Assembly (NCBI RefSeq): GCF_964204645.1
Contig: NC_134028.1
Span: forward strand, 11,761,001-11,825,000
Source: Tubulanus polymorphus
Lineage: Eukaryota > Nemertea > Palaeonemertea > Tubulaniformes > Tubulanidae
Reading direction: 5' to 3'
DNA: 64,000 bases
Shown here: positions 11,477 to 22,619 of the stretch, piece by piece
Position numbering within the stretch: the stretch's first letter is position 1
Layout of the letters: each line of letters starts with the position of its first letter
Position numbers and translations under genes: made by a program
Notes under the pieces: model-generated
The model's input: the letters and a program-made list of their open reading frames with translations, nothing else
What the model was told of the DNA's origin: nothing
Databases searched by the model: none

Positions 11477-13206
11477 AACTAGGGGTCCAGGGACACCATG
11501 CCCACTTGGGAAGTGGTTACAAATACTCAACAATCTAACCATTTCAATATTCAATGCCCCCTGGTGACCATATACAAAAACCAATGACCTTGAAACTCCC
11601 CACAATCATAGAATATGTCAGCAGCTAAGATTTTGTAATTGATTGTGATAACAAAATATGCTTTGTTACCAAATTAATAAGGAAATACTAAGTTATTCTT
11701 CTATTCAACGCCCCTTGCTGACCATATGCAAAACCCAATGACCTTGAAACTCACCACAATCATAGAACATGTCATGATCTACAACATTGCAATTGATCAT
11801 GGTAACCAAATATCTCTAGGTACCAATCTAATAAGGAAATACCAAGTTCTTCTACTATTCAACGCCCCCTGGTGACCATATAGAATAACTTATGTCCTTG
11901 AAACTCACCACAATCTTAGACGATGTCATGAGCTACAACTTTGCAATTGATTGTGGTAACAAAATATGTATATAGAATATAATATAGAAATACTAAGTTA
12001 TTATATTATTCAACGCCCATGGTGACCATATGCAAAACCCAATGACCTTGAAACTCACCAAAATCATAGAACATGTCATGAACTACAATTTTGCAATGGA
12101 TCACGGTAACAAAATAGCCCTACGTACCAATCTAATAAGGAAATGCTATGTTATTTTTATTATTCAACGCCCCCTGGTGACCATATGCAAAACCCAATGA
12201 CCTTGAAACTCACCACAATCATAGAACATGTCATGAACTACAACTTTGCAATTGATCATGGTAACAAAGTATCCCTAGCTACCAATCTAATAAGGAAATA
12301 CCAAGTTCTTCTACTATTCAACGCCCCCTGGTGACCATATAAAACAACTTATGTCCTCGAAACTCACTACAATCATAGACGATGTCATGAGCTACAACTT
12401 TGTAATTGATTGTGGTAATAAAATATCGTAGGTACAAATATAATATAGACATACTAAGTTTTTGAATTATTCAATGCCCCCTGGTGGCCATATACAAAAA
12501 CTAATGACCTTGAAACTCACCAAAATCATAGAAAACGTTATGAGCTACAACTTTCCAATACATTGTGGTAACACAATATGCTTAGGTATCAATATAATGT
12601 GGAAAAACTTTTTCCCACCTACGAATGAGTACTGATGACGCCAAGATGGCTGCCAATTAGGCCATAATTGGCTGATCAAAAATACATGTCTCAGATATAA
12701 AACATCCCTTTCCAAAGAATACCCATCACAAATTGCAATGAGAATTGGCAAACCAGTAGGAAGCTACAAGGACTCCAGAATTTGGGCCAAAATTGACATT
12801 TTTGGGCACTAAAAAGGTCATAGGACGGCCATCTTAAGGCCGATCGACCCAAATTTTCTTTTGTTGATTGGGAGGTACAAATATACACAAACAATCAAGG
12901 TTATTGATAAAAGTGTCTTCAAAATTTCCCTCGAAAACTTCGAAAATGTGTAAAGTGCTGATATTGGCGAAAAACAATGGCTGCCAGTCGGCCATCTTGA
13001 ATCTGATAGGGCCAGTTTTTGGCCTGAAGATGTGTCTAGGGTAGATACATGTATAAGAAATATCAAAAAATTACCTTGAAGCGTCTTCAAAACTTCCCAA
13101 AATAACTGGATTCAGTCTAGGGACGGATGGACGGACGGACGGACGACGGACGACGGACGAAAAGTGAACGCAATAGGCCGTGGGGTTTAAGTCCCAAGTG
13201 GGCTAA
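11477..13206 (+). mobile_element. HINE/Helitron-like family A element with 154-bp tandem core
   Basis: The head AACTAGGGGTCCAGGGACAC contains GCCCACTTGGGA. The tail contains TCCCAAGTGGGC, its exact reverse complement, and ends CTAA. Between them are seven core units starting ATTCAACGCCCCCTGGTGAC at 11549, 11703, 11857, 12008, 12162, 12316 and 12469 (spacing 151-154). A unique region with ACCAAGATGGC-type motifs follows, then GGACGGACGGACGG and AAAAGTGAACGCAATAG. Subterminal inverted repeats, a tandem core and a 3' hairpin are hallmarks of HINE/DINE-type non-autonomous Helentrons. That assignment is inferred from architecture, since no Rep/helicase is encoded. Confidence 0.75.
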
Positions 13207-13779
13207 AAATCTATGTTACACTGTTTTACACACACTGTCTTTAGTATGTAAACAATGGAATATACATAATACACATCGATAGTTCTCGATGGGCTCCATT
13301 ATCTTGAAACAAATCACATTTTAGTACCGTAGGATATATTACACACTTTTTTGAATCCAACATGGTTCCTCGATGTCAATGGTACGCTTAAATAAGTGCT
13401 ATATTTATTTCACTGTTGTCAGGCTACATAATCAATACAAACCAAGTGAAAGTTTGAGTGTTGTTCTTACTGAGTTATGGCCAGACACTGGTGTAGTGTT
13501 TGTATACATATTGTTGTATGATACTGCCACCTATGATGGGTGATAAAGTATGGCGTAGACCATGAAGTGTGATTGTTAATCTATTGTTCACTTTATTCAT
13601 TGTCTAGGAGCTGGATCTTGGCCCCAGGAATACTACAACTAGCTTAAGTTAGATTATCTTTCATTCATTAAGTACGTATGCTAAATCTAAATTGAAACTA
13701 CCTATGATACGCATTTTGTACGCATTGTACGATAAGGTCATACCTTGACCATGCATACGTACTTTATGGATCATCCCAT
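13207..13779. other. unassigned intron sequence
   Basis: Follows the CTAA end of the family A element. No gene or clear repeat seen. Confidence 0.35.
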
Positions 13780-14248
13780 ATACAAAAACCAATAACCCTG
13801 AAACTCACAACATTTATAGAGTATGTTATGAGCTAAAATTTTGCAATGGATTGTAGTAACAAAGTATGCCTAGGTCCCTACATAAAATGGAAATACAGAC
13901 TTATTCCACTATTCCAACACCCCTTGGCGACCATATACAAAATTGGGTAAGGAGAGGAAGAGATGTATCAGTGCTAATAATAATAATAACATATCAAGAC
14001 TATAATTCAAAACCTGTGGATATTTTCCTCAAAATACCTTTTTCCAACTTTCCAATGAAGACTGATGACACTAAGATGGCCGCCAATTGCATGATATTTG
14101 ACTGATCTCAAAGCCCACCAGATATACTACAGATCCATCCTCATAGAATACCCATCACAAATTTCAATGAAAAATGGTAAACTATTAGCAACCTACTGGC
14201 CTTAGAATTTAGACCAAAATTGGGAAAGGTATGCTTAAGTGAGCTAAA
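13780..14248 (+). repeat. diverged, internally deleted family A copy
   Basis: One and a half core units (ATATACAAAAACCAATAACC, AACACCCCTTGGCGACCATA) and then the core-distal region (AAGATGGCCGCCAATTGC, AATACCCATCACAAATTTCA). It ends in TAAGTGAGCTAAAAA, a mutated family tail. Confidence 0.7.
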
Positions 14249-14409
14249 AAGAAATATATGGTCATGCTTCGGCAAAGATATAGATATCACTTGACTTGCC
14301 CAGTTTCTGCTATAAACACTGACCAAGGGCATTTGCATAGTTTGTATTTAACCGCTCTGCTGAACTTCCATATTGTAACGTGCATGGTGGAAAGTGAAAA
14401 CATACATAC

Positions 14410-14587
14410 TTGTAGGGTCAGTATAATCAGAATCAGGTGTGGAGGATCGGGGATCACCACTATCATCAAGTAGGTCATCATCATCATCATCCTCATCATC
14501 ATCATCCTCCTCATCATCATCATCATCCTCCTCCTCCTCCTCATCTTCAGCTCCTGTTTGACACAGTACCTCTGATATATCTTCTTT
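14410..14587 (-). CDS. acidic internal exon of the host gene
   Basis: Minus-strand exon between an acceptor (TTTTTATAG before 14587) and a donor (CAA|GTATGT at 14410/14409). It starts in phase 0 (KEDISEVLCQTGAED), runs through an uninterrupted Glu/Asp tract of about 30 residues coded by GAG/GAT triplets, and ends with DPRSSTPDSDYTDP plus one base. It fits the upstream exon at 28871 (ends phase 0) and the terminal exon at 2578 (starts with two bases). The plus strand over the same bases reads as a His/Pro-rich ORF, which I treat as a shadow. An alternative is a (CAT)n microsatellite with chance splice sites, but the flanking non-repetitive residues and phase fit argue for an exon. Confidence 0.65.
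14469..14552. repeat. imperfect CAT/CCT triplet tract
   Basis: Alternating CAT and CCT triplets. On the minus strand these are the GAT/GAG codons of the acidic exon, so the tract is prone to length change in frame. Confidence 0.85.
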
Positions 14588-14658
14588 CTATAAAAATCCA
14601 TAGAATTGCCATTATCATTAAATGCTGGGGATAGGCAAAATTTCAATAAAGCACAAGA

Positions 14659-15189
14659 CAGGGATGATAACAGGGCATCATTAAGGCGGAAAATTTTAAA
14701 TCTCGTAATAACTTAGAAATAAGGAACGCCGTAGCTGCCAGTCACGTGCGCCGATGATTTTTCACATCGTCTTAGATCGTTTTTCAGCAGTTTTAACATT
14801 GAAATTTCACTCAGAGAATCAAATAACATCGTCCGATGTTTTACCGTTAACACACTGCTAGTTCCAAGACGAGTCAAGATGCTCATCATCTATTCATTTG
14901 CATAAGAAAAACAATGTAGGCAGCACCACGTTACGGGCCGCAAAAGCCGTTTTTCAGCACTACACGCGAGCAACACTCGGTCAAAAAATCAATAATGTAG
15001 ATACATATCACGGTCGGGCAACAGATGGATAAAACTTCGTTAACGAAAATGAATGCATTTAAAAATAGATCGGGAAACGCTTTCATGGTCATACCAATCT
15101 ACCCTTATGATGCCATTATCCTCACCAACCCCCCATCTTTTTCAATGGATTTGCTTCGATCAGAGAAATGATAAAAATTATCATCCCTG
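14659..15189. mobile_element. hAT-type MITE, copy 1
   Basis: Ends are CAGGGATGATAA and TTATCATCCCTG, a perfect 12-bp inverted repeat of the usual hAT form. It shares most of its length with 32170-32770 (landmarks ATCGTTTTTCAGCAGTTTTA, GACGAGTCAAGATGCTCATC, TGGTCATACCAATCTA). It has no coding capacity. Flanking duplications are not recognisable here. Confidence 0.8.
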
Positions 15190-15243
15190 AGAAGCGGCCC
15201 GCAACCTTGAATTTTCAACAGAATAAGGTAAACTTCATTATAA

Positions 15244-15737
15244 TCTATATATTAATACGAAACTATGTACCAAATAGCGTCGCTGTGGACAAGAATTGGG
15301 CCTTGATATTTTGTGTGGTAGTCAATCATTGTATAAACGAATGCAACAGGTATAAACGGGTGTGAAAATATCTATAGGAAGGCCAAACGGAGGCAGACAA
15401 AATTTCAGCCAATCAGTAAGCAGGAATTCTAATTATAGACTCATACTGCACCAAAACAAATCTACAGTACTGTATCACTATGCTGTCACAATGGCCCAGT
15501 TAGTAGAGTACAAGACTGCCACCTGATGGGTCAGAAGTTCGAGTCCCGCACAACACCACACATATTTTGCTTTCCTCCAATAGTTCCCCGTCTCCATGGG
15601 TACAGGTCATCAAAGCTCATAGGGCATGGACACAAAGATTTTAAAGGGCCCGACTTAATTCCATTGCGAATAAATTGAACAGTTCGAAGTTCTGGGCCAA
15701 AGGAAATCACCTGTGGTTTCCACAGGTATTTCTCTAG
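15244..15737 (+). mobile_element. tRNA-like SINE unit 1 of a tandem pair
   Basis: A 494-bp unit repeated directly at 15738-16230. It contains a tRNA-like pol III promoter: an A-box-like TGGCCCAGTTAGTAGAGT near 15492 and a B-box-like AGTTCGAGTCC near 15536, about 45 bp apart as in tRNAs. The rest (CAATCATTGTATAAAC, GGCCAAACGGAGGCAGAC) is non-coding. The tRNA species is not identifiable. Confidence 0.6.
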
Positions 15738-16230
15738 TCTATATATTACTATGAAACTATGTACCAAATAGTGTCACCGTGGAGAAGAATTGGGCCTTGA
15801 AATTTTGTGTGGTAGTCAATCATTGTATAAACTAATGCAACGGGTGGATGTGAAAATATTTATAGGGGGCCAAACGGAGGCAGACAAAATTTCAGCCAAT
15901 CAGTAAGCAGGAAGTCGAATTATAGACTCTTACTGCATCAAAACAATTCTACAGTACAGTTTCATTATGCAGTCACAATGGCCAAGTTAGTACAGCAAAA
16001 GACTTGCACCTGATGGGTCAGGAGTTCAAGTCCCGCGTAGCTCTGAACATATTTTGTTTACCTCCGATAGTTCCCAGTCTCCAGGTCATCAAAGCTCATA
16101 GGGGTTCCACCGGCATGGACACATAGATTTCAAATGGCCTGACTTAATTCCATTGCCAATAAATTGAACAGTTTGAAGTTCTGGGCCAAAGGAAATCACC
16201 CGTGGTTTCCGCAGGTATTACTCTAGTGCT
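15738..16230 (+). mobile_element. tRNA-like SINE unit 2
   Basis: Direct copy of the preceding unit. The A box is altered (TGGCCAAGTTAGTACAGC) and the B box reads AGTTCAAGTCC, with one change in the invariant GTTCGA, so it is probably less active. A third copy may begin after 16222 but decays at once. Confidence 0.6.
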
Positions 16231-17281
16231 ATACATTATAACAAAATTTGAATTTGCAGAGGCGTTGGAAGTGCAGGGACTGCAGTGGTGAAAGCCATAA
16301 TAACTTAATAAATTACTTAACCCTTTCACTGCCAGTATTTTGTAATCAATTAACCCTCTCCTGCCACTTATAATTAGTGGTTTTTGTAGGTATAACATAC
16401 AATATATTCAATTAGCTCCATGGCTTTTACTACTGAATTTAACTCGTGTAAACTATATATGGTTAGAAAGTAAATATACTAAGCTATCTTATCCAACCAA
16501 AAAAAAGTAATGCCGTATAAACAAGTTCAACCAATGATGTCATCAAGATGGCTGCCAAACTCTGTTCCAATCGAAAAATGAAATTTCAAACTCATATATC
16601 ATGTTACAGTAAGCAAATATATGATTATTTTCAATCTAATGCACTTATATGTAATGATTGCTACACAATAAAGTTATTTCATGTTGATAACGATGGTTAT
16701 TCAGTTTTAATTGATTTTTTTTGTGCCTGAATATGGTCACTCACTGATACCAAAATTCTCGGATTTCGAACACATTCTCATTTTTAAGTCAGATTCTTTT
16801 CAGCGTGCCATATTTTGAAACAAGGATAAGGACACAAGGGAATGTTACCACAAAAATAATGACCAGCTGGCTGATTTCCATCACTGTTATAATTATGATC
16901 ATCCAAATTATTTTCAGTGTTGCCATGGTTTCTGTCAAAATCATCACCCTAAAAATCCAAACTACTATCCTCAACACCCAACGATGAATTCGCATCTGAC
17001 GCTTCATCACTCAAATGTCCAAATGTGTTATCATTCTGATCAACAATATCAACGAATTGATCCCACCTTAGTTCGCTTTTTTGTTCTAGCATTATCCATA
17101 AGACAATAAGCACACTTGTTACTACACATCAAGTCATTTTCTAAGCGTGAAATTAACGTAAAAGTGTAATATTTTTCCAAAAAAACTCTGCTACCTTGAG
17201 GTTTAGTTTGTGTCTGTACTACCGACATAGTTCTATCAATATCCGCCAGGTGCAGACACTTCAGGTATATAATAGTCACTA
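16231..17281. other. unassigned stretch with a decayed minus-strand coding remnant
   Basis: From about 17090 to 16790 on the minus strand there is an Asp/Asn-rich reading (FGHLSDEASDANSS, then one in-frame stop, then NTENNLDDHNYNSDGN), preceded by a basic patch (ARTKKRTK). Acidic N-termini like this occur in piggyBac-type transposases, and TTAACCCTTT is at about 16318, but no matching right end was found. I therefore leave it unassigned. Confidence 0.3.
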
Positions 17282-17306
17282 AATTGACAAGTGACTCGAG
17301 CATTTG

Positions 17307-17409
17307 CTCGGCCGAGCATAATTGAAGAAGACTCGGCCGAGTGAGTGGTTAAATTCGGCGGTCCACTCGGCCGAGCTAACAGTATAGTAATTCCTTTACT
17401 CCGCCGAGT
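17307..17409. repeat. left subterminal palindrome cluster of the KDZ element
   Basis: CTCGGCCGAG cores at 17307, 17331 and 17365, plus a degenerate CTCCGCCGAGT near 17399. Spacing is about 24-34 bp. Likely transposase-binding sites, by analogy with subterminal repeats of other DNA transposons. Confidence 0.75.
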
Positions 17410-17489
17410 AAACAAAGAAAACACAGTGCTTATGGCGAGACAGTATCGGTTATGATAACAGACAGCCACAAAATAGGTCTACTGACGCA

Positions 17490-17884
17490 ATGTCTACAGG
17501 AACGTCAAAACTAAAGATCGAGGAGTTGCGATAACGGGGAGCAATGTTTAAAAAGAATCGTTGAAAACGCGGATATCGGATATTTGTGATGGAATTACAA
17601 CTGACGAGCAACCAGGAATAGTTGAAAGTGAAAACGTGATAATTTCGAATCAGTTTCCAAATATAGCTGAGGTATACGGCAGAAGTTTTAATTCTCTGCC
17701 TAGTGATGACGCCAGAGTCCTGCTCACGAAATTAGTATATTTGAGCAAAGTTTTAAGTGGAATGCGTTCTACCAACCCACACTGGGGAGATGAATCATGT
17801 CGTGTTCAGTGGTGGCCTGAAAACCTACCATGGAGGAGAGAACTGGCAGATCGGCCTACATTTTTCATAAATGTGAAAGCTTGA
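17490..17884 (+). pseudogene. second ORF of the KDZ element, frame-broken
   Basis: Plus-strand frame open to a stop at 17882-17884, convergent with the transposase gene. The clearest part reads VYGRSFNSLPSDD, LLTKLVYLSKVLSGMR and WWPENLPWRRELADRP. The WWP..LPW block recalls the motif of NRF1/P3A2-type DNA-binding proteins, but this is only a resemblance. An ATG at 17490 opens a 14-codon frame, and coding-like residues continue in the other two frames (LKRIVENADIGYL). One or two frameshifts or an unrecognised splice therefore separate start and end. Its role in the element is unknown. Confidence 0.45.
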
Positions 17885-18731
17885 CAGGTACGCAAAAATA
17901 AATTTAATTCTAATTTCTAATATGAACTTGCTATTAAAATTGTTCGAAAGCAAAAATTAAACAATTAAGAGAAAAATGTCCCTTAAGGTAGAAAAAATAC
18001 CCTAGTCTATCATTTCATGTATTATAATCATTGGAAAATTTATTCACTCAGTGTATGTGTACATATATTATGTTTATATTTTAATAAAATTCAATTTATA
18101 GATTCAGATATCAAATTCATTATACTTTCGTTATTTTATCTCGGTTTTCTATCGCGAGGAACAAAGCAATGTGACGCATAAAGTTCTCAGGCTTCATATA
18201 TGCTAACTGTGATTTCAGGCGAACCAAGCCTGCATTTGCTTGTTCGTTGACTTGGCTGTTGATATTTGTGACATCCACATTCGCTTTGTACAAGTCAAGA
18301 GAGTATCCATCGCAGCATCTGTAATTATAGTAACATATTAAAAATGTATCAATACAGTATAAACTCTTTACAATGATACTGCTTTAACCACAAAGGATTA
18401 ATACTCCCAACCTAAAATGAAAAGACGTATTTAATTTATTCAGACTCCACTCTGGAATTGTGGGGGACCAAAAATGTGTGTTTATATGAGGATACAATAA
18501 ATGACAGAAAAGTGACATCAACTTTATATATCTGTACGAATCAGGCGCAGTAACATAATAACATAATATTTACCCTGTGTGATTTTTCCAGTGTAAGCGG
18601 TCAACACAGAACATTGTATTTCTGAAGAATTCTGGTTCTCTACAAAATAATCAAAACAAGAAAGATGATTCACTCATTTTTCATAAGTAACGAGATGAGT
18701 AGTACTATATAGGTTAACTATTTATTTGACG

Positions 18732-18761
18732 CACGAGCTTTCGCTACTAATGAATCAGGTG
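18732..18761 (-). ncRNA. degenerate hammerhead-like motif in the Penelope tail
   Basis: On the minus strand: CAC, CTGATTC, a short middle, CGAAA, palindrome AGCT, C, GTG. Layout equals the cores at 8.3 and 8.6 kb, with CAC/GTG as stem I. The invariant GA of CTGATGA is replaced by TC and stem II does not pair, so it should be inactive. Confidence 0.45.
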
Positions 18762-19053
18762 AATGAGTATAGTCAATAGAAAAACGACAGTTTTTATAGG
18801 TAGACTGACACTAATTACAGAGAACTGAGTGAGAAGAGTAATTACAAATAAATGATGAGTGACATGATAATTAATAACTAAGTGAGTGAGTGGATAATTA
18901 ATCAATTAAGGAACAACAAACTAAAACAAATCAAAGAGAAATAATCAAAATGAAACTATATCAAAGTTAAATAAACAGATAGTATCTAAGAGTAACAAAT
19001 AACAAGAAATGGGAGTCCAAAATAAGTCCAGATACAATGAATAACAAACGAAA

Positions 19054-19345
19054 TTACGTTCTGTAGTGGGACATGAATCCTAGATCGCGATTGAGGCCAA
19101 GATTAACAGTATCACCGCGTTGAATAAGTTTTTGTTCCATGATTTCGCGCGAATGCTTATTAGAAGTGTTCATTTTATGTAACGCGGTCACTTTTAGGTT
19201 ACTGATAGTGTGGTTCGAAAGATAGATATGTTCGCCGATAGGTTTAACCATTTTCTTGTGTCTGATATCAAATTTGTGACCGTTCAAGCGTTGATGTAAT
19301 GTTTGTCCAGTTTCTCCGATTATGACACTACTCGTCTTGTTACTT
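19054..19345 (-). pseudogene. GIY-YIG endonuclease domain fragment of a Penelope-like element
   Basis: About 95 codons with the GIY-YIG-type series VIIGETGQTLHQRLNGHK, then RHKKMVKPIGEH, a helix-rich end with KHSREIMEQKLIQRGDTV and NLGLNRDLGF before the stop. Penelope-like retroelements carry this domain C-terminal to the reverse transcriptase, which is absent here through 5' truncation. The second half of the signature reads VIIGE rather than YIGE, so the first strand of the domain is altered or lost. Confidence 0.8.
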
Positions 19346-22300
19346 ATTTTAAACCAGGTTAACACAGCTATATATTCTCATCAATTTTTCATATCTATGA
19401 ATAAGTTTCTTATGGACAATTTGTCAACTGAAGTGAAAACGCTTACCTATTCAAACAGTACTGACGAAGTTTACAAGCATTGTCGTACATGATAAGGTTA
19501 GGAGGTTTTGAAAACCTTGTCTTGAAGATGCTGAATGGGTGCTTCTGCGATTCGTGACTTTCCATAACCTGAATACGATAAATATTTCTTATCTTTAAAA
19601 ATCTATTCCCATCCGACACTAGATTACTCAATTTCTAAGGTTTTTCTTACCTGAAATCCGTAACTAATGCTATGAAGACAAAACACTGTAAATATTCCTG
19701 GAGTCAGGACTCTGTGACACTTCGAATATTTCTGACACATGTCTCGTTCACTCTCCCAACAATTACTTCTAGCTGTGTGTATTGTATCCATTTTGTATGA
19801 TGCATCTCTGGAATATTTATAAGCAACTGTATTAAAAATAGCCCATTTCATTTAATACTATAACTGAAATGAAGAATACTTACTTATGTAGCTTTGGTGA
19901 TACTGGAAAGAAACTCAGTGTTCTAAATATCTCTTCGCTTTCTGCAGCACAGTACAAGTTGGATTTATTTTGTACCTATGATTTTAAAAAGTTGAATTGT
20001 AAGAATTTCACATAGTAGCAAAAAAATGTACTGTTAAGCAGTTTTACATTTTCATATCAGTCACAATAAATATACAACTTACCTCATAGCACAATTTAAT
20101 TCGAGCAACAGTGTCATATATGAATGTCCTGTGAACATCTGTCAATTCTTGGCTAACTTGATCCCGACATCCAAGTATGAAACAAACTACGATTGTTGCT
20201 TCTTTCATCAGCTGAGCAACGTTTGTCTGATTACTTGATTGAAAAAAGTCAGCCTGCCTCAAGCAGGACTGTAGTAATTGTAAAGTCAATTCTACATTAT
20301 TTGACTGAACAAGGGCACAAACAGGCCCATTACATGAAAGTGCTTTAAACAATTCTCTCTCATTTTCCTTAGCAGTCAACGATTCATTTTCCAAAATTAA
20401 CGTGGATAAGCTACGAAGATGTTACTCGTGTAGACAGTTATTTTGGTCCATTTTTTGTGCCTGAGGTAAATGAACTGGCTCCTTAGGTACCGTCTCAGCT
20501 GATCCAGCTACCTGACCACCCGCATACTGCCGAAGAAGCTTTCTAGCTTTAGTCAATGGGAAAAATACACAGTCTAGATGTTTAGGTCCAGAAATTGGTG
20601 CTGACTCTGGGAAATCTGATGATGTGGAAGACTCAGATTTAATAAAGTCTTTCCTGAAGCCAATATCTACCCCCTCACAAATTATTACAGGCGGAGTGGA
20701 GAGAAATTTCTGACACACGAACTCGTCATTCCAGGTGAACGAGAGAAGCCTGATAAATACATTCCAGCTTCCCTGCAATACATGTAGGGGAATCACATGT
20801 TCACTAAAAAGATTCACTGAAGTTCGAGACAGTGCCCTAAAAATAACAAAAATTATCTATTTGATAACAGCGTTTCTTCGTTTAAAATGTTTCAGGAAAA
20901 TCTCGATAAAGATTTCACTGGTTTTTTACATTTCATTTTTAGGTACAATTCGATAGCATACCTTTGGAATGTTGACAATGGATTGCGCCCCTCAACCATC
21001 AGATGTAAACATCTAAACAATAGCCGATAATCTACAAAATCTGCATTGTTTAAATTAATCAGCAAACTTCGCTGCCATCAAAATGAAGCTTACAGTCACA
21101 CGATCATGTAGTCGGTCGATAATAAGCTGAAATGATATTAAGCACTGTCAAATTGATTTGTTTGGAATACATGAAAGAATAAAAAATAAATGTGAACAAA
21201 TAAATGCAGGGAGAATTACCTTTAATTGGCTTAATTATTCCATCATGCGTGGTTTCATTCATTAAACAATTTTCAGTATGGACTTTCACGGTCTCTTTCG
21301 ATAACCAGTTCATAGCAAATGGATCTCGTGTATCCCAAGGCTTACCATACGTACAACAACGAGTGTAGGATAATACGATAAAATATTTACAGATTCAGTT
21401 TCATTGTTATCTTCTAATTCATCCGGATTGACAGCACTTGGGAATAATATTGTAACTGCTTTGCAATGTATACAGTAAGCATCCGATTGCTTTCCATAAA
21501 ATGACTTCCCAGGTTCACTTAGACTCATTGATAACGCCCGAAGATAAAGCTTGTTACACTCTCCAACAAAACAGGTACACATCAGTAACGAGCAGGACTC
21601 ATCCATATGTGTGAATCTGGATTCTTTCCTAACTACACAATGTTGAGAACTTTTATAATCCGCCAATACAAAAGCATTATTCGAAATCATCCAGAATTTC
21701 TCACTTCTTCGCAAATCCTGCATATAATTGTACTCCAGGTTTATTTCGATACTGAGGAAAGACGATGAACTAACATCTCTGAAAAGTAAAAAAAAAGCTT
21801 TTTACTACAGTAGTCCAAACATTTAAAAAAAGCTTATGGTTGTAGGCCTATACGAAATGTGGTATTGTTTCATGTCGCAGAATTTTTGTAGCCTGAATTA
21901 AGCTTAATTTTCTCTTTCATTGTTATTGGTACAAATTTCATTTATCATCTGTTGTATCATCATCCAAAACCATGTAAGATTTTATGATGAATAAAAATTG
22001 ATTGAATGTGAATTACGACCGAGTCTTCGGATGATCATTCTGACCGAGCACCGAGAGTTTTTTATTCACACAATACATGACCCAATATAAATAGAACTGA
22101 ATCATGGGAGTTACTTCAGTACATGGGAGATAGTTCAGAGTGAGGGTGTCCCGAGCTTACATCGTAGCGGATTTCGAAATCGATCAAACTTATCAAGTAA
22201 GTTAAGATTATTAGGATTAGGAAAACTTACGATGTATTGTAGTACTAGTAGGCCTGTTGTTAATGTTATTAATTGTTGGTTACTTACTGCGACATGGTCT

Positions 22301-22619
22301 GACATGGCGCTCTTGTATTATTTGATTCTGAAGCACATGATGAAGTTTTCTGCTGTTTCAAGGGTGTTACAGTTGACAAGATCGTACTTTTTCGTTCTTC
22401 ACGTTTCTTACAAGGAACTATATTAGCGCTGCGTGCTTGGCGAGGCATTCTCAATCAATGATCTTGAAGTGAGCGCGACAGTGGCGGCGCAAACGGAATA
22501 CGGACCGGACCAAATTCAATTTTATTTTATTTTGTGAACCAATCGGGCGGCACCCACAGACATTTTCGAACTAATTGTTTGCTCGACTGACAGGGTAAGA
22601 ATGAACAAACTACTGATAT

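Larger units (their letters stand above)
18716..19350 (-). mobile_element. 5'-truncated Penelope-like element, 3' part
   Basis: Minus-strand fragment comprising the GIY-YIG endonuclease end of the ORF (19345-19054), a 3' region of about 290 bp and a tail CACCTGATTC...CGAAAGCTCGTG followed by AAATAAATAG. It lies wholly within the KDZ intron between 19446 and 18640, so it inserted after the KDZ element was in place. The 5' truncation is typical of target-primed insertion. Confidence 0.75.
18120..22448 (-). pseudogene. KDZ-type transposase, nine exons, one frameshift and one in-frame stop
   Basis: Exons (minus): 22448-22288 (ATG; MPRQARSANIVPCKKREE), 21778-21220, 21040-20962, 20836-20083, 19975-19884, 19807-19651, 19568-19447, 18639-18574, 18318-18120 (TAA). 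All eight introns are GT-AG and seven of the joins are in phase; the exon-2 frame change is the exception to a clean reading. Diagnostic KDZ motifs: PGIFTVFCLHSISYGFQVM, then PPNLIMYDNACKLRQYCLNRE (split by an intron), FCVDRLHWKNHTGCCDGYS and NINSQVNEQANAG. The N-terminal exons are Cys-rich (LMCTCFVGEC, YCIHC), like the CxC-type zinc region of the family. Defects: the frame changes by one base near 21360 (SYYP to RCCTYGKPWDTRDPFAMN), and there is a TAA at 20422-20424 in the middle of exon 4. About 730 codons in all. Confidence 0.8.

Noticed and set aside
12545-13090. ORFs of 67-90 codons on the minus strand
   Set aside because: The same ORFs reappear in the other family A copies at 24.2-24.6 and 59.5-60.1 kb with frame disruptions, so they are shadows of a non-coding repeat.
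14437-14634. His/Pro-rich plus-strand ORF
   Set aside because: It is the complement of the GAT/GAG acidic exon on the minus strand, whose splice sites and phase fit the host gene.
15485-15560. A functional tRNA gene
   Set aside because: A and B boxes are present, but a pairing acceptor stem and anticodon arm could not be built and the unit is part of a 494-bp repeat. It is better called SINE-like.
16318-17250. piggyBac element starting TTAACCCTTTCACTGCC
   Set aside because: No right end ending GGGTTAA was found and the acidic coding remnant is too short to assign. The similar TTAACCCTTT at 33.22 kb also lacks a partner.
21310-21360. A donor ATG|GTAAGC ending KDZ exon 2 early
   Set aside because: Using it would break the phase with the next exon and drop the in-frame WDTRDPFAMNW segment. 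The donor at 21220 fits the 21040 acceptor.
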